DNA from: Rubripirellula sp.
Lineage (GTDB): Bacteria > Planctomycetota > Planctomycetia > Pirellulales > Pirellulaceae
DNA: 50,890 bases
Assembly (NCBI GenBank): GCA_028823035.1
Contig: JAPKCI010000016.1
Coordinates: 1 to 50,890 of the forward strand
Direction of reading: 5' to 3'
Made by a program: the position numbers and the translations under genes. Positions 9,200 to 18,645 of the stretch are shown here, piece after piece. The notes beneath the pieces were generated by a model. The model worked only from the letters and a program-made list of their open reading frames with translations. It made no database searches and had not been told where the DNA came from. The stretch's first letter is position 1; each line of letters opens with the position of its first letter.

Positions 9200-9411
9200 C
9201 GAGCGACATTTACAAGGAATGGCCGGAAATTTGCATCTATACCGGTCTAGCTTACCGTTGATGCAAGCTCAATGGGGCAGTTTCCTGTCAAGTAAATGAA
9301 CTGCAGCCCGTTGCGGTTACGTAGTAAACCCACCAACAGTTCTCGAGGGTTGGGTTAGAATAGATTTTTCACTGCCACCGCTCAAAGCGTGGGTTGTATC
9401 GAAGGAGCCAG

Positions 9412-11445
9412 ATGAACACGACTGCTATCATCATTGCCGGCATCAGCGGGATCGCGCTGGGTCTGCTTGCCTACCGAATTCTTCGCAACTGGAGTATTGC
9501 CATCGCGATACCCTTGCTGGTGGTCGCTGGGGCCGCAGTTCTGATCCCTGAAAAGAAATTGCCCCTCGAAACCAGCCCCACAGTGGCAGTTGATCCCAAC
9601 CTTCCAGATGACTCTGGAAAATCGGTGGCCGACAGCGCCGAGACAAGCATCATGACTCTCGCGAGCCTTCAGCATACACGCCCTGTTGAAGTCCCTAAGG
9701 ACGGCTACGTCGGTTCAGATGCCTGTATCGAATGTCATCAGGACAATCACACCACGTGGGCGGAATCCTATCACAGCACCATGACACAATTGGCAACGCC
9801 AGATGTGGTGATGGGGAATTTAGAGAGCGTTCGTTTGTCCTTTCAAGGTCATGATTATGAAATCCACCGTGAGGGAGACGTGTTCTGGGCAGATTTACCC
9901 GATGAAAAATTCCCCGATGTCAAGAGTAAACGCAAAGTTGTGCCACTGGTGATGAGTACCGGATCACACCACATGCAACTCTACTGGTGGGCGACTGGCG
10001 ATGATCGAACCACGGGACTCCTGCCTTTTGTTTGGGTTGCCGAAACGGGGGAGTGGATCCCCCGGAATGCCTCATTCCTGCAACCGAACGTTGCGGTCTC
10101 ACAGGAAATTGGTCGCTGGGGTCAGACCTGCAGTATGTGTCATTCAACCCACCGCCGAGTCAGATCGACCACTTCAGACACGTGGGATACAAAGGTTGCC
10201 GAATTTGGGATCTCGTGCGAGGCCTGTCATGGACCGGGACAGCCGCACATCGATCATCATCGACAACTTGCACTCGCAGTCACGAATACCAGCGATGGCA
10301 CGTCCGAAATCAAGCAAGATCCAATTGCCAATCCCGAATCGATGGACAAGGTTCGGTCAGCTCAAGTCTGCGGTCAATGCCATTCTGTCGTCGAACTGAC
10401 CGGTGGAAAAGAGGGAATCGAGCATTTGAACATGCATGGTCACGGTTTTCGTCCGGGTGGAGATTTTGCAGCTTCCCACAAAGTCCTGCGCATCGATGAG
10501 CATGACGCGACCAGGGAAATCATGGATCCAAACAATCCCGCGGCAGCAAAATTCAATACGACGTTTTACAAGGACGGCATGGTGCGGGTATCCGGACGGG
10601 AATACAACGGCCTGACCGACTCAGCCTGCTACAAGAAAGGCGAAATGACATGTATTACCTGTCACCAGTTGCATCAGTCATCCCTCGATGACCGCCCCGT
10701 CAAGGAATGGGCCAATGACCAACTGAAACCAGAAGCGTTGAATGATCAGATTTGCTTGGACTGTCATTCCGAAGACCAATACAACACCAGTCACACTCAT
10801 CACGCCGCCGGTTCCTCCGGATCAAGTTGCTACAACTGCCACATGCCTCATACCACCTATGGTCTACTCAAGGCAATCCGCAGCCATACGATCACCAGTC
10901 CCAACGTCGCGAAGGATGTGGCAGCCGGGCGTCCGAACGCCTGCAATCTTTGCCATCTCGACAAGACACTGCAATGGACCGCTGACAGCTTGAAAAAATG
11001 GTACCAGATCGAACCACCCGAACTGGATAAGGACCAACGAGAGATCGCAGCCTCATTGCTGTGGATTCTCAAAGGTGACGCGGCGCAACGGGCCTTGGTC
11101 GCGTGGAGCATGGGCTGGCCTGCGGCGCAAGCAGTTTCGGGTACGAACTGGCAAATGCCATTCATATCGCAGTTATTGGATGATCCCTACTTGGCGATCC
11201 GATTCATTGCCCGTCGTTCGCTACGCAGCCTGGAGGGACTTGATGACTTGAAAGTGAATATGTTCGGACCCCCAGAAGCACGTCAGGCCGCCATCGCGGC
11301 GATTGCGCAATTCTGGTACGAGACGCAAGAAAGTTCAGTATCCAAACAAAGCGAACTGCTATTCGGCAAAGATGGACTGGACTTTGAACGTGTGCAGCGT
11401 TTGCTGCGTGAATGTGATAACTCACCTGTCGTTCTTGATGAGTGA
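9412..11445 (+). CDS. Eight-heme c-type cytochrome with C-terminal helical domain
   Basis: AAGGAG at 9402-9407 places the start at the ATG at 9412, giving 677 residues. Two hydrophobic segments lie in the first 45 residues. From residue ~105 to ~512 there are eight CxxCH motifs: CIECH, CSMCH, CEACH, CGQCH, CITCH, CLDCH, CYNCH and CNLCH. After the last heme, residues ~540-640 are helical with alternating hydrophobics (LLDDPYLAIRFIARRSLRSL), resembling HEAT-like repeats. The gene is divergent from the 7-heme paralog, and the 212-base gap between starts could hold a shared control region. Role: extracytoplasmic electron transfer or an unknown redox reaction. Confidence 0.93.
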   Translation: MNTTAIIIAGISGIALGLLAYRILRNWSIAIAIPLLVVAGAAVLIPEKKLPLETSPTVAVDPNLPDDSGKSVADSAETSIMTLASLQHTRPVEVPKDGYVGSDACIECHQDNHTTWAESYHSTMTQLATPDVVMGNLESVRLSFQGHDYEIHREGDVFWADLPDEKFPDVKSKRKVVPLVMSTGSHHMQLYWWATGDDRTTGLLPFVWVAETGEWIPRNASFLQPNVAVSQEIGRWGQTCSMCHSTHRRVRSTTSDTWDTKVAEFGISCEACHGPGQPHIDHHRQLALAVTNTSDGTSEIKQDPIANPESMDKVRSAQVCGQCHSVVELTGGKEGIEHLNMHGHGFRPGGDFAASHKVLRIDEHDATREIMDPNNPAAAKFNTTFYKDGMVRVSGREYNGLTDSACYKKGEMTCITCHQLHQSSLDDRPVKEWANDQLKPEALNDQICLDCHSEDQYNTSHTHHAAGSSGSSCYNCHMPHTTYGLLKAIRSHTITSPNVAKDVAAGRPNACNLCHLDKTLQWTADSLKKWYQIEPPELDKDQREIAASLLWILKGDAAQRALVAWSMGWPAAQAVSGTNWQMPFISQLLDDPYLAIRFIARRSLRSLEGLDDLKVNMFGPPEARQAAIAAIAQFWYETQESSVSKQSELLFGKDGLDFERVQRLLRECDNSPVVLDE

Positions 11446-11480
11446 CACTGTACGGGGCGATCTCTGTGGAACAGATCCGA

Positions 11481-14462
11481 CTAGCGTTGCGTCAGTATCG
11501 TCTGTCCTTGGACAGCGAGATAACGATGGTGCCCTGACACATTCTCAAACACCTGTGGATCATTCGAGGGCCAATGGATTGTTACTTTGTCGATAGTCGT
11601 TTGGTCACCCAAACCAATGTGGATGATTGACTCATTGGTACACATGTAGCCGTCACCCGCGATCTGCCAACCGGTCCATACCTGATCCCCGGCCTCGACT
11701 ACCACACGAGCCCCAATTGCATCCCGCTCTGAAACAGTGCCAACCAGTTCCAGTTGCAACCAGTTGCCAGTCTCACTCTCATTTTGCAGAAGGGCGACAG
11801 GGTAATCGAGATGATTGGAAACCATGTCCATTTTGCCATCGCGATTCCAATCCAGTGTCGCCAGCGTCCGACCCAACTGAGGCCGCTGCCAATAGGCAGA
11901 CAAAGAATCAGACGATTGAAGCGTGAAACCGGCAGCTCCGCCTCGAAACAACTGCGGCTTCATTCGAAACGGAATGTCAGCGTAACGGGCATCATAAATG
12001 TGGCCATTGAGTACTGCTAAATCGGACCAGCCATCGTTGTTATAGTCCGTAGCCTGAACACCGAATCCAAGCACGTCCTTGGACGATTCGGCCAACCCAA
12101 AACGCAAGGCATCATCGGAAAAGAAACCCGACTGGTTTTGCAGAAAAAGATTCATCGGTTCGTTGTGGAAGTTCGTCACGCCCAAATCAATCCAGCCGTT
12201 CCGATCAAAGTCACTGGCTGCGATTCCCATACAAGCCTGGCTTCGACCCGATACACCGATGCTGCAACCTGAGAAACCCGCAGATTCGACAAGTTTCCAG
12301 GCAACGTCTCCGACAGACTCATCTGGTACGCTTTGCCAGAAATGATTGAGGTCGCCATCGTTTGAAACAAAGACTTCGTTGCCACCCGAACGACCAAACT
12401 TTGTCACAATCAAACCAAAGCCATAATTGGGGCGAGCGTCCAACGCCTTTGTTTCTGAATCCGACACTGCAAACGTTCCATCACCAAGGTTTTCAAAGAT
12501 GCGATCCGAGGCGGCACGAAATCTCTGCGGCGTGCATGACAACCGTTTCCCTTGGCACTTCTGCTCAAAAATCTGAGGATCGTTCAGATAATTGACTTCG
12601 ATGATATCTGGCAAGTTGTCGCCATCCATATCCGCCAAGGCAATACTTGAAGTCCAGCGACTGTCCCGTGAGTGAACAGCTTCAGAGTCTTCACGAAACG
12701 TCCCATCACCCTGATTCAAATAGACTGAATTGCGACCAATATTCGCAACGATCAGGTCGGGGAAACCGTCCTGATTCATGTCACCAACGCAAACCCCTTG
12801 CCCGTACCTTCGATCTGCCACCTCAGCAGCAATGCCAACACCTGTGTAAACCCCCTCAGGCAGTTGTCTGAAAAACTGATTCGGCTCAGAACTGTCAACC
12901 GATTGTGGACTGCCACCTGTCTGCACAACGTACAAATCGCAAAGCCCGTCCAGATCGTAATCCAAGGCAGCAAGACCACCGCCGTTTGCCTGGTAAAGAT
13001 AGAAATCAACCTCCTCCGTGGGGTACTCGCTGACGAAATCGACCTCCAAACCGAGTTCCCGTGCGACGTCGCGAAACGCCAACTTGCCGCCCGAATCGGT
13101 CTGCGGAACTATCGGTGGCAACGCGTTCCCCAAACCATCCAGCTCAGGCAACGGATACTGCCTAATGTCAAAACCGACCAATCGATCGACGCGTGATTCG
13201 CGTACAAAATCCGACCCCGTTTTTTTCTCCCAAGCATCGATCTGATCGCGACGCTCATTGAGTTGTGGGTTCGACTGCGGATCAGAGCCCTGAAGCCGAA
13301 ACGCATGCTGGTACCAACCGAGGGACTCCCATGGTCGGACCAATTTATGCAATTGCTCACCAATCCACATGGCTTGTGTTCCATCAGCACTGGAAGCGAC
13401 CCGAAAGAGCTGATCCAGAATCGCCAGATTCTCACGTACGCCTGCTGCACTGGTTGCATCACCGATCCGTTCCAGCGCGGCAGCCAGCGCTCGCAAAGAT
13501 GCACGGTCGGTGGAATCGATCAGCAGGGCTTCGCCAAATGCCCGTACCGCCTCGCGATCACGCCCCAACCCCACCAGTCTCGTTCCGATCGCAGCCCAGT
13601 ACTCCGGGTGTTGCTCTGTCCCAGCAGCTACATTGTTCAACCATTGCTCGAACGCTGCATCATCCCCTACCTCGGCAATCAAACGGCCACGAAATGCATC
13701 GAGGGCCGGATGAGAAAGGGTCGTGGCCAGACGATTCACAATATTCAATGCCGCTTCAGCGTCAGCCTCAGCAACAAACAAGTGACGGGCAGTCCCCAGT
13801 TCCATCAGACTATTGCTGGGATCACTGACGACCTCGTTCAAGGCCACCAGCATGAAAGGGCTGTTCAATTCGACAAGGCTTAACAGCTCACGGGGCTGGG
13901 CATCGTTCAACCGTATTAGATTCAGAATGAATTCACGGGCTTCAAATCGTCGCCCCTCGGCATTGAGCAATTGTGCCATGGCGTGATGGGCGCGAGGATC
14001 GGTCGACGCAATCCGGATCGCCGCACGCAAATCATCCTCGGCAGCCGCCACCTCGCTGGCCCGCAGGTGCCAATCGAATGCAGTCAGCCAATCTCCCAAT
14101 CCCTGATCGCCATTGAGTTTCCCCAGTTCACGAGCAATTTCCGCTGCCTCTGTAAAATCACCGTTGGCCTCGTATACCGACGCAACCGCCTGCAAAGCAA
14201 CCCTGTCATGGGGCGATTCAATCAGGACACGTTGAGCCAACTGGAATGCCTGCTCAGTCTTGCCCTGCTGAAGCAATGCCCAAGCCTGCTCGCCCGACGT
14301 GGCTTGCGAATCAGGACCGGCTTCACGAGGGACTTGTGAAACATTACCCGTAGCAAGCGGCTCTGGAGCCACATTCACTGGGTTTGAGTTTTTGTCGCAA
14401 CCGACCAGTAACAACCCCAGCCAAACCGCCAACACCAACGACGAAAGAGAAGGCCCTTGCAT
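11481..14462 (-). CDS. CRTAC1-type lipoprotein: TPR, FG-GAP/VCBS repeats, ASPIC/UnbV domain
   Basis: I start the protein at the ATG at 14462 because it gives a clean lipoprotein signal (MQGPSLSSLVLAVWLGLLLVGC); the frame is open 66 bases further upstream. Domain order in ~993 residues: TPR-like helices ~40-370; FG-GAP/VCBS beta-propeller repeats ~450-900, with Asp-rich loops such as DYDLDGLCDL, DMNQDGFPDL and DWNRDGKMDM; then an ASPIC/UnbV domain ~910-985 (RDAIGARVVVEAGDQVW, ending IHIGLGDQTTIDKVTIHWPS). Such proteins are surface-exposed in planctomycetes. It is convergent with the 8-heme gene, 35 bases apart, suggesting one functional locus with the cytochromes. Confidence 0.93.
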   Translation of the reverse strand: MQGPSLSSLVLAVWLGLLLVGCDKNSNPVNVAPEPLATGNVSQVPREAGPDSQATSGEQAWALLQQGKTEQAFQLAQRVLIESPHDRVALQAVASVYEANGDFTEAAEIARELGKLNGDQGLGDWLTAFDWHLRASEVAAAEDDLRAAIRIASTDPRAHHAMAQLLNAEGRRFEAREFILNLIRLNDAQPRELLSLVELNSPFMLVALNEVVSDPSNSLMELGTARHLFVAEADAEAALNIVNRLATTLSHPALDAFRGRLIAEVGDDAAFEQWLNNVAAGTEQHPEYWAAIGTRLVGLGRDREAVRAFGEALLIDSTDRASLRALAAALERIGDATSAAGVRENLAILDQLFRVASSADGTQAMWIGEQLHKLVRPWESLGWYQHAFRLQGSDPQSNPQLNERRDQIDAWEKKTGSDFVRESRVDRLVGFDIRQYPLPELDGLGNALPPIVPQTDSGGKLAFRDVARELGLEVDFVSEYPTEEVDFYLYQANGGGLAALDYDLDGLCDLYVVQTGGSPQSVDSSEPNQFFRQLPEGVYTGVGIAAEVADRRYGQGVCVGDMNQDGFPDLIVANIGRNSVYLNQGDGTFREDSEAVHSRDSRWTSSIALADMDGDNLPDIIEVNYLNDPQIFEQKCQGKRLSCTPQRFRAASDRIFENLGDGTFAVSDSETKALDARPNYGFGLIVTKFGRSGGNEVFVSNDGDLNHFWQSVPDESVGDVAWKLVESAGFSGCSIGVSGRSQACMGIAASDFDRNGWIDLGVTNFHNEPMNLFLQNQSGFFSDDALRFGLAESSKDVLGFGVQATDYNNDGWSDLAVLNGHIYDARYADIPFRMKPQLFRGGAAGFTLQSSDSLSAYWQRPQLGRTLATLDWNRDGKMDMVSNHLDYPVALLQNESETGNWLQLELVGTVSERDAIGARVVVEAGDQVWTGWQIAGDGYMCTNESIIHIGLGDQTTIDKVTIHWPSNDPQVFENVSGHHRYLAVQGQTILTQR

Positions 14463-14546
14463 GATGCATGAATCAACCCTCAAAGTACTGAGTCCGGCCA
14501 TTGGGCGAGAAGTCATGCTGAACCTCAATATCTTGGCAACCTATAT

Positions 14547-14756
14547 TCAGGCAAGTAGGCCATCGTCTCGACACCCAACTGCCACAACCGGCAGTTCCCC
14601 AGGCAAAATAAAAAAGACCCGGTATCGCAGGATATTGGCCGCACCCGCCTGACTCGAGTCAGTACCAGTTTCCTCAATCTCGCCACGGACTTCAATCGAA
14701 ACAACAGTCCAGTTCACAACAAGCAGTGACCGATGACACGTGACATCAAACGGCAC
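14547..14756 (-). CDS. Possible small protein, 69 aa (doubtful)
   Basis: A GTG-started frame with amino-acid composition closer to real protein than most short frames here (alternating strands, NILRYRVFFILPGELPVVAVG). It lacks a convincing ribosome site, has no recognised domain, and an in-frame stop lies three codons before the start. It could be a chance frame or the remnant of a larger gene. Confidence 0.25.
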   Translation of the reverse strand: MPFDVTCHRSLLVVNWTVVSIEVRGEIEETGTDSSQAGAANILRYRVFFILPGELPVVAVGCRDDGLLA

Positions 14757-15177
14757 ACGAAATCCATTCTACCATCCAAACATGATTTGCGGCGACGATC
14801 CATGGACGGAACCCGCGAGGCTCAGAAATTCACAATGATGGAGACACCAAGCGGGTGATGTGCGAGGAATCATTGGCCCAGCCACTTGTCCAGCGTTCAT
14901 CCTTAGGATTACTCAATCCAACGCATCATGTCGCCGCATCAACGAGTGCTCCAGCACCCAAAAAACAGCGGCAACTGCCAGACAATTCGCCTCTGCTGAT
15001 TGGTGATTGCTGATTGGCAAGCACCATTGCAGTGAAACCGAGGGAACGATGGTGGAGACGAAATCCATCACGATTGAACCACAACGAGATCGTCGGCAGA
15101 ATCAGATCCAATGGTTGAGAATCCCGCCAGAGCACTGACGGGATTGGACGCCGGGTATCAAGATACCACGATGATTT
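14757..15177. other. Intergenic region, nothing recognised
   Basis: About 420 bases without a supported gene. A short near-repeat (CTGATTGGTGATT / GCTGATTGGCAA) lies around 14995-15020; no promoter or RNA structure stands out. Confidence 0.45.
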
Positions 15178-15453
15178 TCAACGACTCCCAAATGCAATGG
15201 GAAACAGGCCGACGGAGACCAGGTCTCGTGGAGTCGGTACGGCAGTGCCTCGATAATGTCGTCGGCGAACCGTGTTGCCGTAAAAGTGGAAGGGTCGGTA
15301 AGGCCTATTTACGATAGGCGTGCTTTCCAACTGTTGACGGTAGTTGCCAGTTGCGATAATCACAGGCGACCAACTTGGTTCAGCTGCCTGAATAGGACCA
15401 AAGTCCAAACACATCGTGAGCAACGCACACCCAATTAAAAGTAAATTCTTCAT
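15178..15453 (-). CDS. Small secreted protein, 91 aa
   Basis: MKNLLLIGCALLTMCLDFGP begins a standard Sec signal peptide, with probable cleavage after IQA at about residue 23. The ~68-residue mature part is rich in Arg, Tyr and Pro, with a distinctive RPYRPFHFYGNTVRRRHYRG segment that I associate with a recurring small planctomycete secreted family of unknown function. TATGGAAAT lies shortly before the ATG at 15453. It is divergent from the membrane-anchored gene that starts at 15578. Confidence 0.7.
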   Translation of the reverse strand: MKNLLLIGCALLTMCLDFGPIQAAEPSWSPVIIATGNYRQQLESTPIVNRPYRPFHFYGNTVRRRHYRGTAVPTPRDLVSVGLFPIAFGSR

Positions 15454-15577
15454 GTTGTGATATTTCCATAAGTCAAGTCACTGCTATAAAACGGACGGTA
15501 ACGCCGTATACGATTTCAGAAAACCGAGCCTTCTGCATGACTGGTCACACCAAAGTCCACCACCAAAAGCAAAGCCC

Positions 15578-16492
15578 ATGAACAAGTCAAAAAAGAAGTT
15601 CGGCGGACTTGCAGTTCTGCTGATGCTCGGCGGCTATGCCCTGCTGACACCCTACCTGCAACAGCAACTCGGCTGGCGATTGCCAACGTTGTCGGGCGAT
15701 TCCAGGCTCTCAAACGAAACCGTTACATCTAACACTAATTCACGTATCGAACAGCGGAAAGGATTGGATGGAAAACCACAGAAACTTGTCGCCGATTCCA
15801 ACCCCACAAGTGCCGCAAAATTCGATCAAATTGATTCGACTGACAGAAACGGTACAAACGTGGAGCCCTCGGCAACCACTGCCGAGGATAAGACGCAACA
15901 AGTAACGCAAGCCAGTTTGGCGGAAAGTACCGGCAACTCTCCTGAAACCACAGGGTTCGCTCCGAAGTCTCAAGCCGAAACGACCGCGTCCCCGACGTCC
16001 ACCGGGGGACCACGTGGCCCGCCCAACTCGGTCTCGAACGACAATCAGCAAGCGACATCCGTCTCGCAAACCAAGGGCCAAAAAAGCACGCAAACACAGC
16101 ATCTTCGCTATGGCTTGCTGCAGGAATTCGCCAAGGACCAGTTTCGTTCACCCGCCGGCCTTGTTTATGCTCCCGGTAGCGCCGAGGGGCATCGTCTGGA
16201 ACACCTGCGTCGCCATACGAAGGATCAATCCACGCGGCCCGGTAATCATGGAGTATTCGATGGGGATATGCCGGGTGCCTTGAAAACAATTGACCTGGCG
16301 TATACACGAGCCAAGCAAGGCCAGCGAACCACTAAAAAAATGGATCGTAACCGCACGGTCTACACTGTCGACATGGGAAAACGGGTGGGGTTCGTGGGAG
16401 GACGCGATGGTGGACGTCGCCGAAATCCCATGGCGAAACGTGTACGACTTGTCCTGGAAGGGAATCGCGTGATCACTGCCTATCCCATGTAA
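15578..16492 (+). CDS. Membrane-anchored protein with BECR/EndoU-like C-terminal domain (tentative)
   Basis: The protein has 304 residues. Residues ~1-30 are a basic N-terminus plus one hydrophobic segment (GGLAVLLMLGGYALLTPYL). Residues ~35-170 form a low-complexity Ser/Thr/Gln/Asn linker. Residues ~175-304 form a compact conserved-looking domain with EGHRLEHLRRH, 'RPGNHGVFDG', 'TVYTVDMGKRVGFVGG' and a terminal VRLVLEGNRVITAYPM. The HxxxH / HGVF / strand order is reminiscent of BECR-fold (EndoU/colicin-like) nuclease domains, but this is pattern similarity only. I have a weak impression of similar planctomycete proteins annotated as hypothetical. No immunity-type partner is obvious; the 93-aa membrane protein downstream is 289 bases away. 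Confidence 0.75.
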   Translation: MNKSKKKFGGLAVLLMLGGYALLTPYLQQQLGWRLPTLSGDSRLSNETVTSNTNSRIEQRKGLDGKPQKLVADSNPTSAAKFDQIDSTDRNGTNVEPSATTAEDKTQQVTQASLAESTGNSPETTGFAPKSQAETTASPTSTGGPRGPPNSVSNDNQQATSVSQTKGQKSTQTQHLRYGLLQEFAKDQFRSPAGLVYAPGSAEGHRLEHLRRHTKDQSTRPGNHGVFDGDMPGALKTIDLAYTRAKQGQRTTKKMDRNRTVYTVDMGKRVGFVGGRDGGRRRNPMAKRVRLVLEGNRVITAYPM

Positions 16493-16781
16493 GTCTCGAG
16501 AAAAGAAACACGACATCTCACCCTGATGGTGGGCAGGGAATCGTAATTCCCGGGATCTGAAGTCTCTCGTCGAACTCAAACGCCACCTTCATCAGGCCAT
16601 CATCATTACGGAAACCAGCGACTGAGCACGTGTGGATATGGAGAAAAACCGCACAGGACCAGTCATTAAGTTAGCATGAGGGGCAGCAATCCTGACCAAC
16701 AACGGTGGAATCGCCGGGACGCAACATCTGAAAAATACGTTGGCTATCTTACTCAACCCTTAAGGAAGTAGAAGAAAGAAC

Positions 16782-17063
16782 ATGAATACAAAGCCCGTCA
16801 CTACGCCAACAGACGAAGATGGCCACATGCCGAATCCGTATCAACCCACACTGGCTCACAATGAAATCGCACGTCCGATGATCCGCCGCTTCCTTGGTTG
16901 GTCGATAATTCCACCTGTGTTTGCATGTGCTTACGGTCTGTATCATTCGTGGACTCCAATCCTATTCGCTGGGGTGATCGTGGTGGGAATACCGATCACC
17001 CTTCTGTGCCTGGTGCTAAACGAGAAAGAACGAATCAAACAACAGCATTCGGAACGTAATTGA
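16782..17063 (+). CDS. Small two-TM membrane protein with NPY motif, 93 aa
   Basis: TTAAGGAAGTAGAAGAAAG precedes the ATG at 16782, a strong purine-rich ribosome site. The N-terminus is polar and carries MPNPYQPT, a motif frequent in small planctomycete membrane proteins. Two hydrophobic segments follow (WSIIPPVFACAYGLY and 'PILFAGVIVVGIPITLLCLV'), then a basic/acidic tail (NEKERIKQQHSERN). Function unknown. Confidence 0.75.
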   Translation: MNTKPVTTPTDEDGHMPNPYQPTLAHNEIARPMIRRFLGWSIIPPVFACAYGLYHSWTPILFAGVIVVGIPITLLCLVLNEKERIKQQHSERN

Positions 17064-17195
17064 GTGGATCAATGCCGCTGGAAATGGCAGATCTGCTCGT
17101 GTCAAAACAAGGGATTCGAGAAACCGGACATCACGCCATATTCTCTCCATCGTGCTAGCGTCACCCCACACCGAAAAGGGAACCGTTCTTACAAT

Positions 17196-17558
17196 ATGAG
17201 TCCCCAACATTCAATCGACTACTGCCCCGTTTGTGGTGGCGGACTTTGCGGTTTTCGCATCTGCGGCATTCAACTCGGGGAAACCTCCCAACCTCGTTCA
17301 GACACCTGTTCAGACACCTGTTCAGACACCTGTCCAGACTCGCCTCATGGTCTTGTCTTATGCGACGAGTGCGATGCCATGTGGCTGGAACCGGATCTGT
17401 CCACCGCCCACCAATACCCCGACGTTGAAGATGCAAAATGCCCGATCTGCAACGATGCGTTGTGGGGCCCGAACAGTCGCTGGGCCAACCGCGACGACCT
17501 CACCGGTTTGGAGTGGGATCTGGCAATCAACCCTGCTTTGGACACCACCCAGGGATAA
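17196..17558 (+). CDS. Small Cys-rich zinc-ribbon-like protein
   Basis: The ATG at 17196 is preferred over a GTG at 17064 because the longer version adds a non-conserved-looking stretch. The 120-residue product has CPVCGGGLCGFRIC at residues ~9-22, a Ser-Asp-Thr-Cys repeat at ~35-46, LCDECDAMW at ~55 and CPICNDALWG at ~82: several CxxC knuckles that together could bind one or two Zn ions. No catalytic domain is recognised. The repeat adds extra Cys residues outside the knuckles. Probably cytoplasmic; an adaptor or nucleic-acid-binding role is only a guess. Confidence 0.65.
   Translation: MSPQHSIDYCPVCGGGLCGFRICGIQLGETSQPRSDTCSDTCSDTCPDSPHGLVLCDECDAMWLEPDLSTAHQYPDVEDAKCPICNDALWGPNSRWANRDDLTGLEWDLAINPALDTTQG
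17297..17332 (+). repeat. 12-bp in-frame tandem repeat (3 copies)
   Basis: TTCAGACACCTG occurs three times in perfect tandem and a fourth degenerate copy follows. It encodes SDTC units inside the zinc-ribbon-like protein. Confidence 0.9.
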
Positions 17559-17706
17559 GACACAGGGCTGCAGGATCCGCGCGAATCCCCTCAACCAAAC
17601 CAAGCCCTCGGATGATCCGGGAATTCAGTGATTGGGAACATCCGTATTTTTGGCAACGCGACAACGGTGACCAGAAATCTGGAAACACGTCGTAAGAAAC
17701 GTCGGC

Positions 17707-17940
17707 TTAACGATAAACATCCACCGCTCGTACCGTCGTCAGGTGCCCCTTGTAGATCACTTCGTCGCCTGGCTTGAGCTGCCGTAATTTGTCCCATCCA
17801 CCACCCAACGGCCACAGATCCCGCGGCTCACCGGGGCGTGCTACCACAAACCGACGTGAGTTCAAACAGATCAATACCGCCTCGCAGTCTTCGACTGAGA
17901 CGTCCTCGATACTCGGTGGTGAAAGCGTGTTACTATCCAT
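17707..17940 (-). CDS. Small conserved hypothetical protein, 77 aa
   Basis: Starts at the ATG at 17940 (a GTG lies just upstream at 17943). After a short acidic N-terminus, the C-terminal ~45 residues read as a compact beta-rich unit: FVVARPGEPRDLWPLGGGWD followed by LKPGDEVIYKGHLTTVRAVD, the latter resembling an SH3-like or KOW-like turn. Function unknown. Its start codon lies only 8 bases from the divergent methyltransferase-like gene. Confidence 0.6.
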   Translation of the reverse strand: MDSNTLSPPSIEDVSVEDCEAVLICLNSRRFVVARPGEPRDLWPLGGGWDKLRQLKPGDEVIYKGHLTTVRAVDVYR

Positions 17941-17948
17941 CACTCAGG

Positions 17949-18617
17949 ATGATTAAAAACCTGTTTGACAAGTCTGGTCAATCGACACCCCGTACAGATG
18001 CCGTGTTAACTCAAATTCATGTTCCTTCATCAGTCGATGCAACACCAGTCCCTGCCAAAATGGCGGGCAGAATCGCAACCGCTGAACGCGAAATTGAAGC
18101 ATTTCAAGATCGTTGGGATCGTCCCCAAATCGAACAGTTCGTTGCCGCTGACTACCAACTAGTCTACCAATCCCTGCTTTGGACATTGGAATCTCAACCC
18201 ACAATCGGACAACGTTTTCTGGAATGGGGAAGTGGCTTTTCCATTGTCAGTGCCATCGCCGCTGAAATCGGCTTGAATGCCATTGGCATCGAAGCAGAAT
18301 CTGATTTGCTAGCAATGGGTCGCAAAACAATCCAGTCATGGAATGTTAGCGTCGAATTGGTCCAAGGCAATTTTTTACCACCCGGCGCAGACCTGCTGTC
18401 CGAGGATCCGATGCTGCCCAGCCTCGGCCATGACGTGGCCGACGGGTACCAGCAACTGGGCCTGGATCTCGACGACTTTGCGATGGTCTACGCATACCCG
18501 TGGCCCGGCGAAGACGACTTTCTGGAGGTCGTCTTTGATCGTTATGCTGCCCGCGGCGCATTACTGATGATGTTCTGCGGTCCGAACGATATCCGCCTTT
18601 GGCGGAAGACGTCGTGA
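17949..18617 (+). CDS. SAM-dependent methyltransferase-like protein
   Basis: Taken from the ATG at 17949 (MIKNLFDKSGQ), 222 residues. Residues ~85-130 contain FLEWGSGFSIVSAIAAEIG, a glycine-rich motif I equivalent (E-x-G-x-G), followed by 'AIGIEAESDLLAMGRK' as the ribose-binding acidic motif II. A later 'DDFAMVYAYPWPGED' is motif IV-like. The lack of further signature residues leaves the substrate open. The N-terminal 60 residues are polar and possibly disordered. It is divergent from the 77-aa gene with almost no gap, so its promoter must lie within that gene. Confidence 0.7.
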   Translation: MIKNLFDKSGQSTPRTDAVLTQIHVPSSVDATPVPAKMAGRIATAEREIEAFQDRWDRPQIEQFVAADYQLVYQSLLWTLESQPTIGQRFLEWGSGFSIVSAIAAEIGLNAIGIEAESDLLAMGRKTIQSWNVSVELVQGNFLPPGADLLSEDPMLPSLGHDVADGYQQLGLDLDDFAMVYAYPWPGEDDFLEVVFDRYAARGALLMMFCGPNDIRLWRKTS

Positions 18618-18645
18618 TCCGTTGAGAGTCCGGCGTCTGCAAGCC

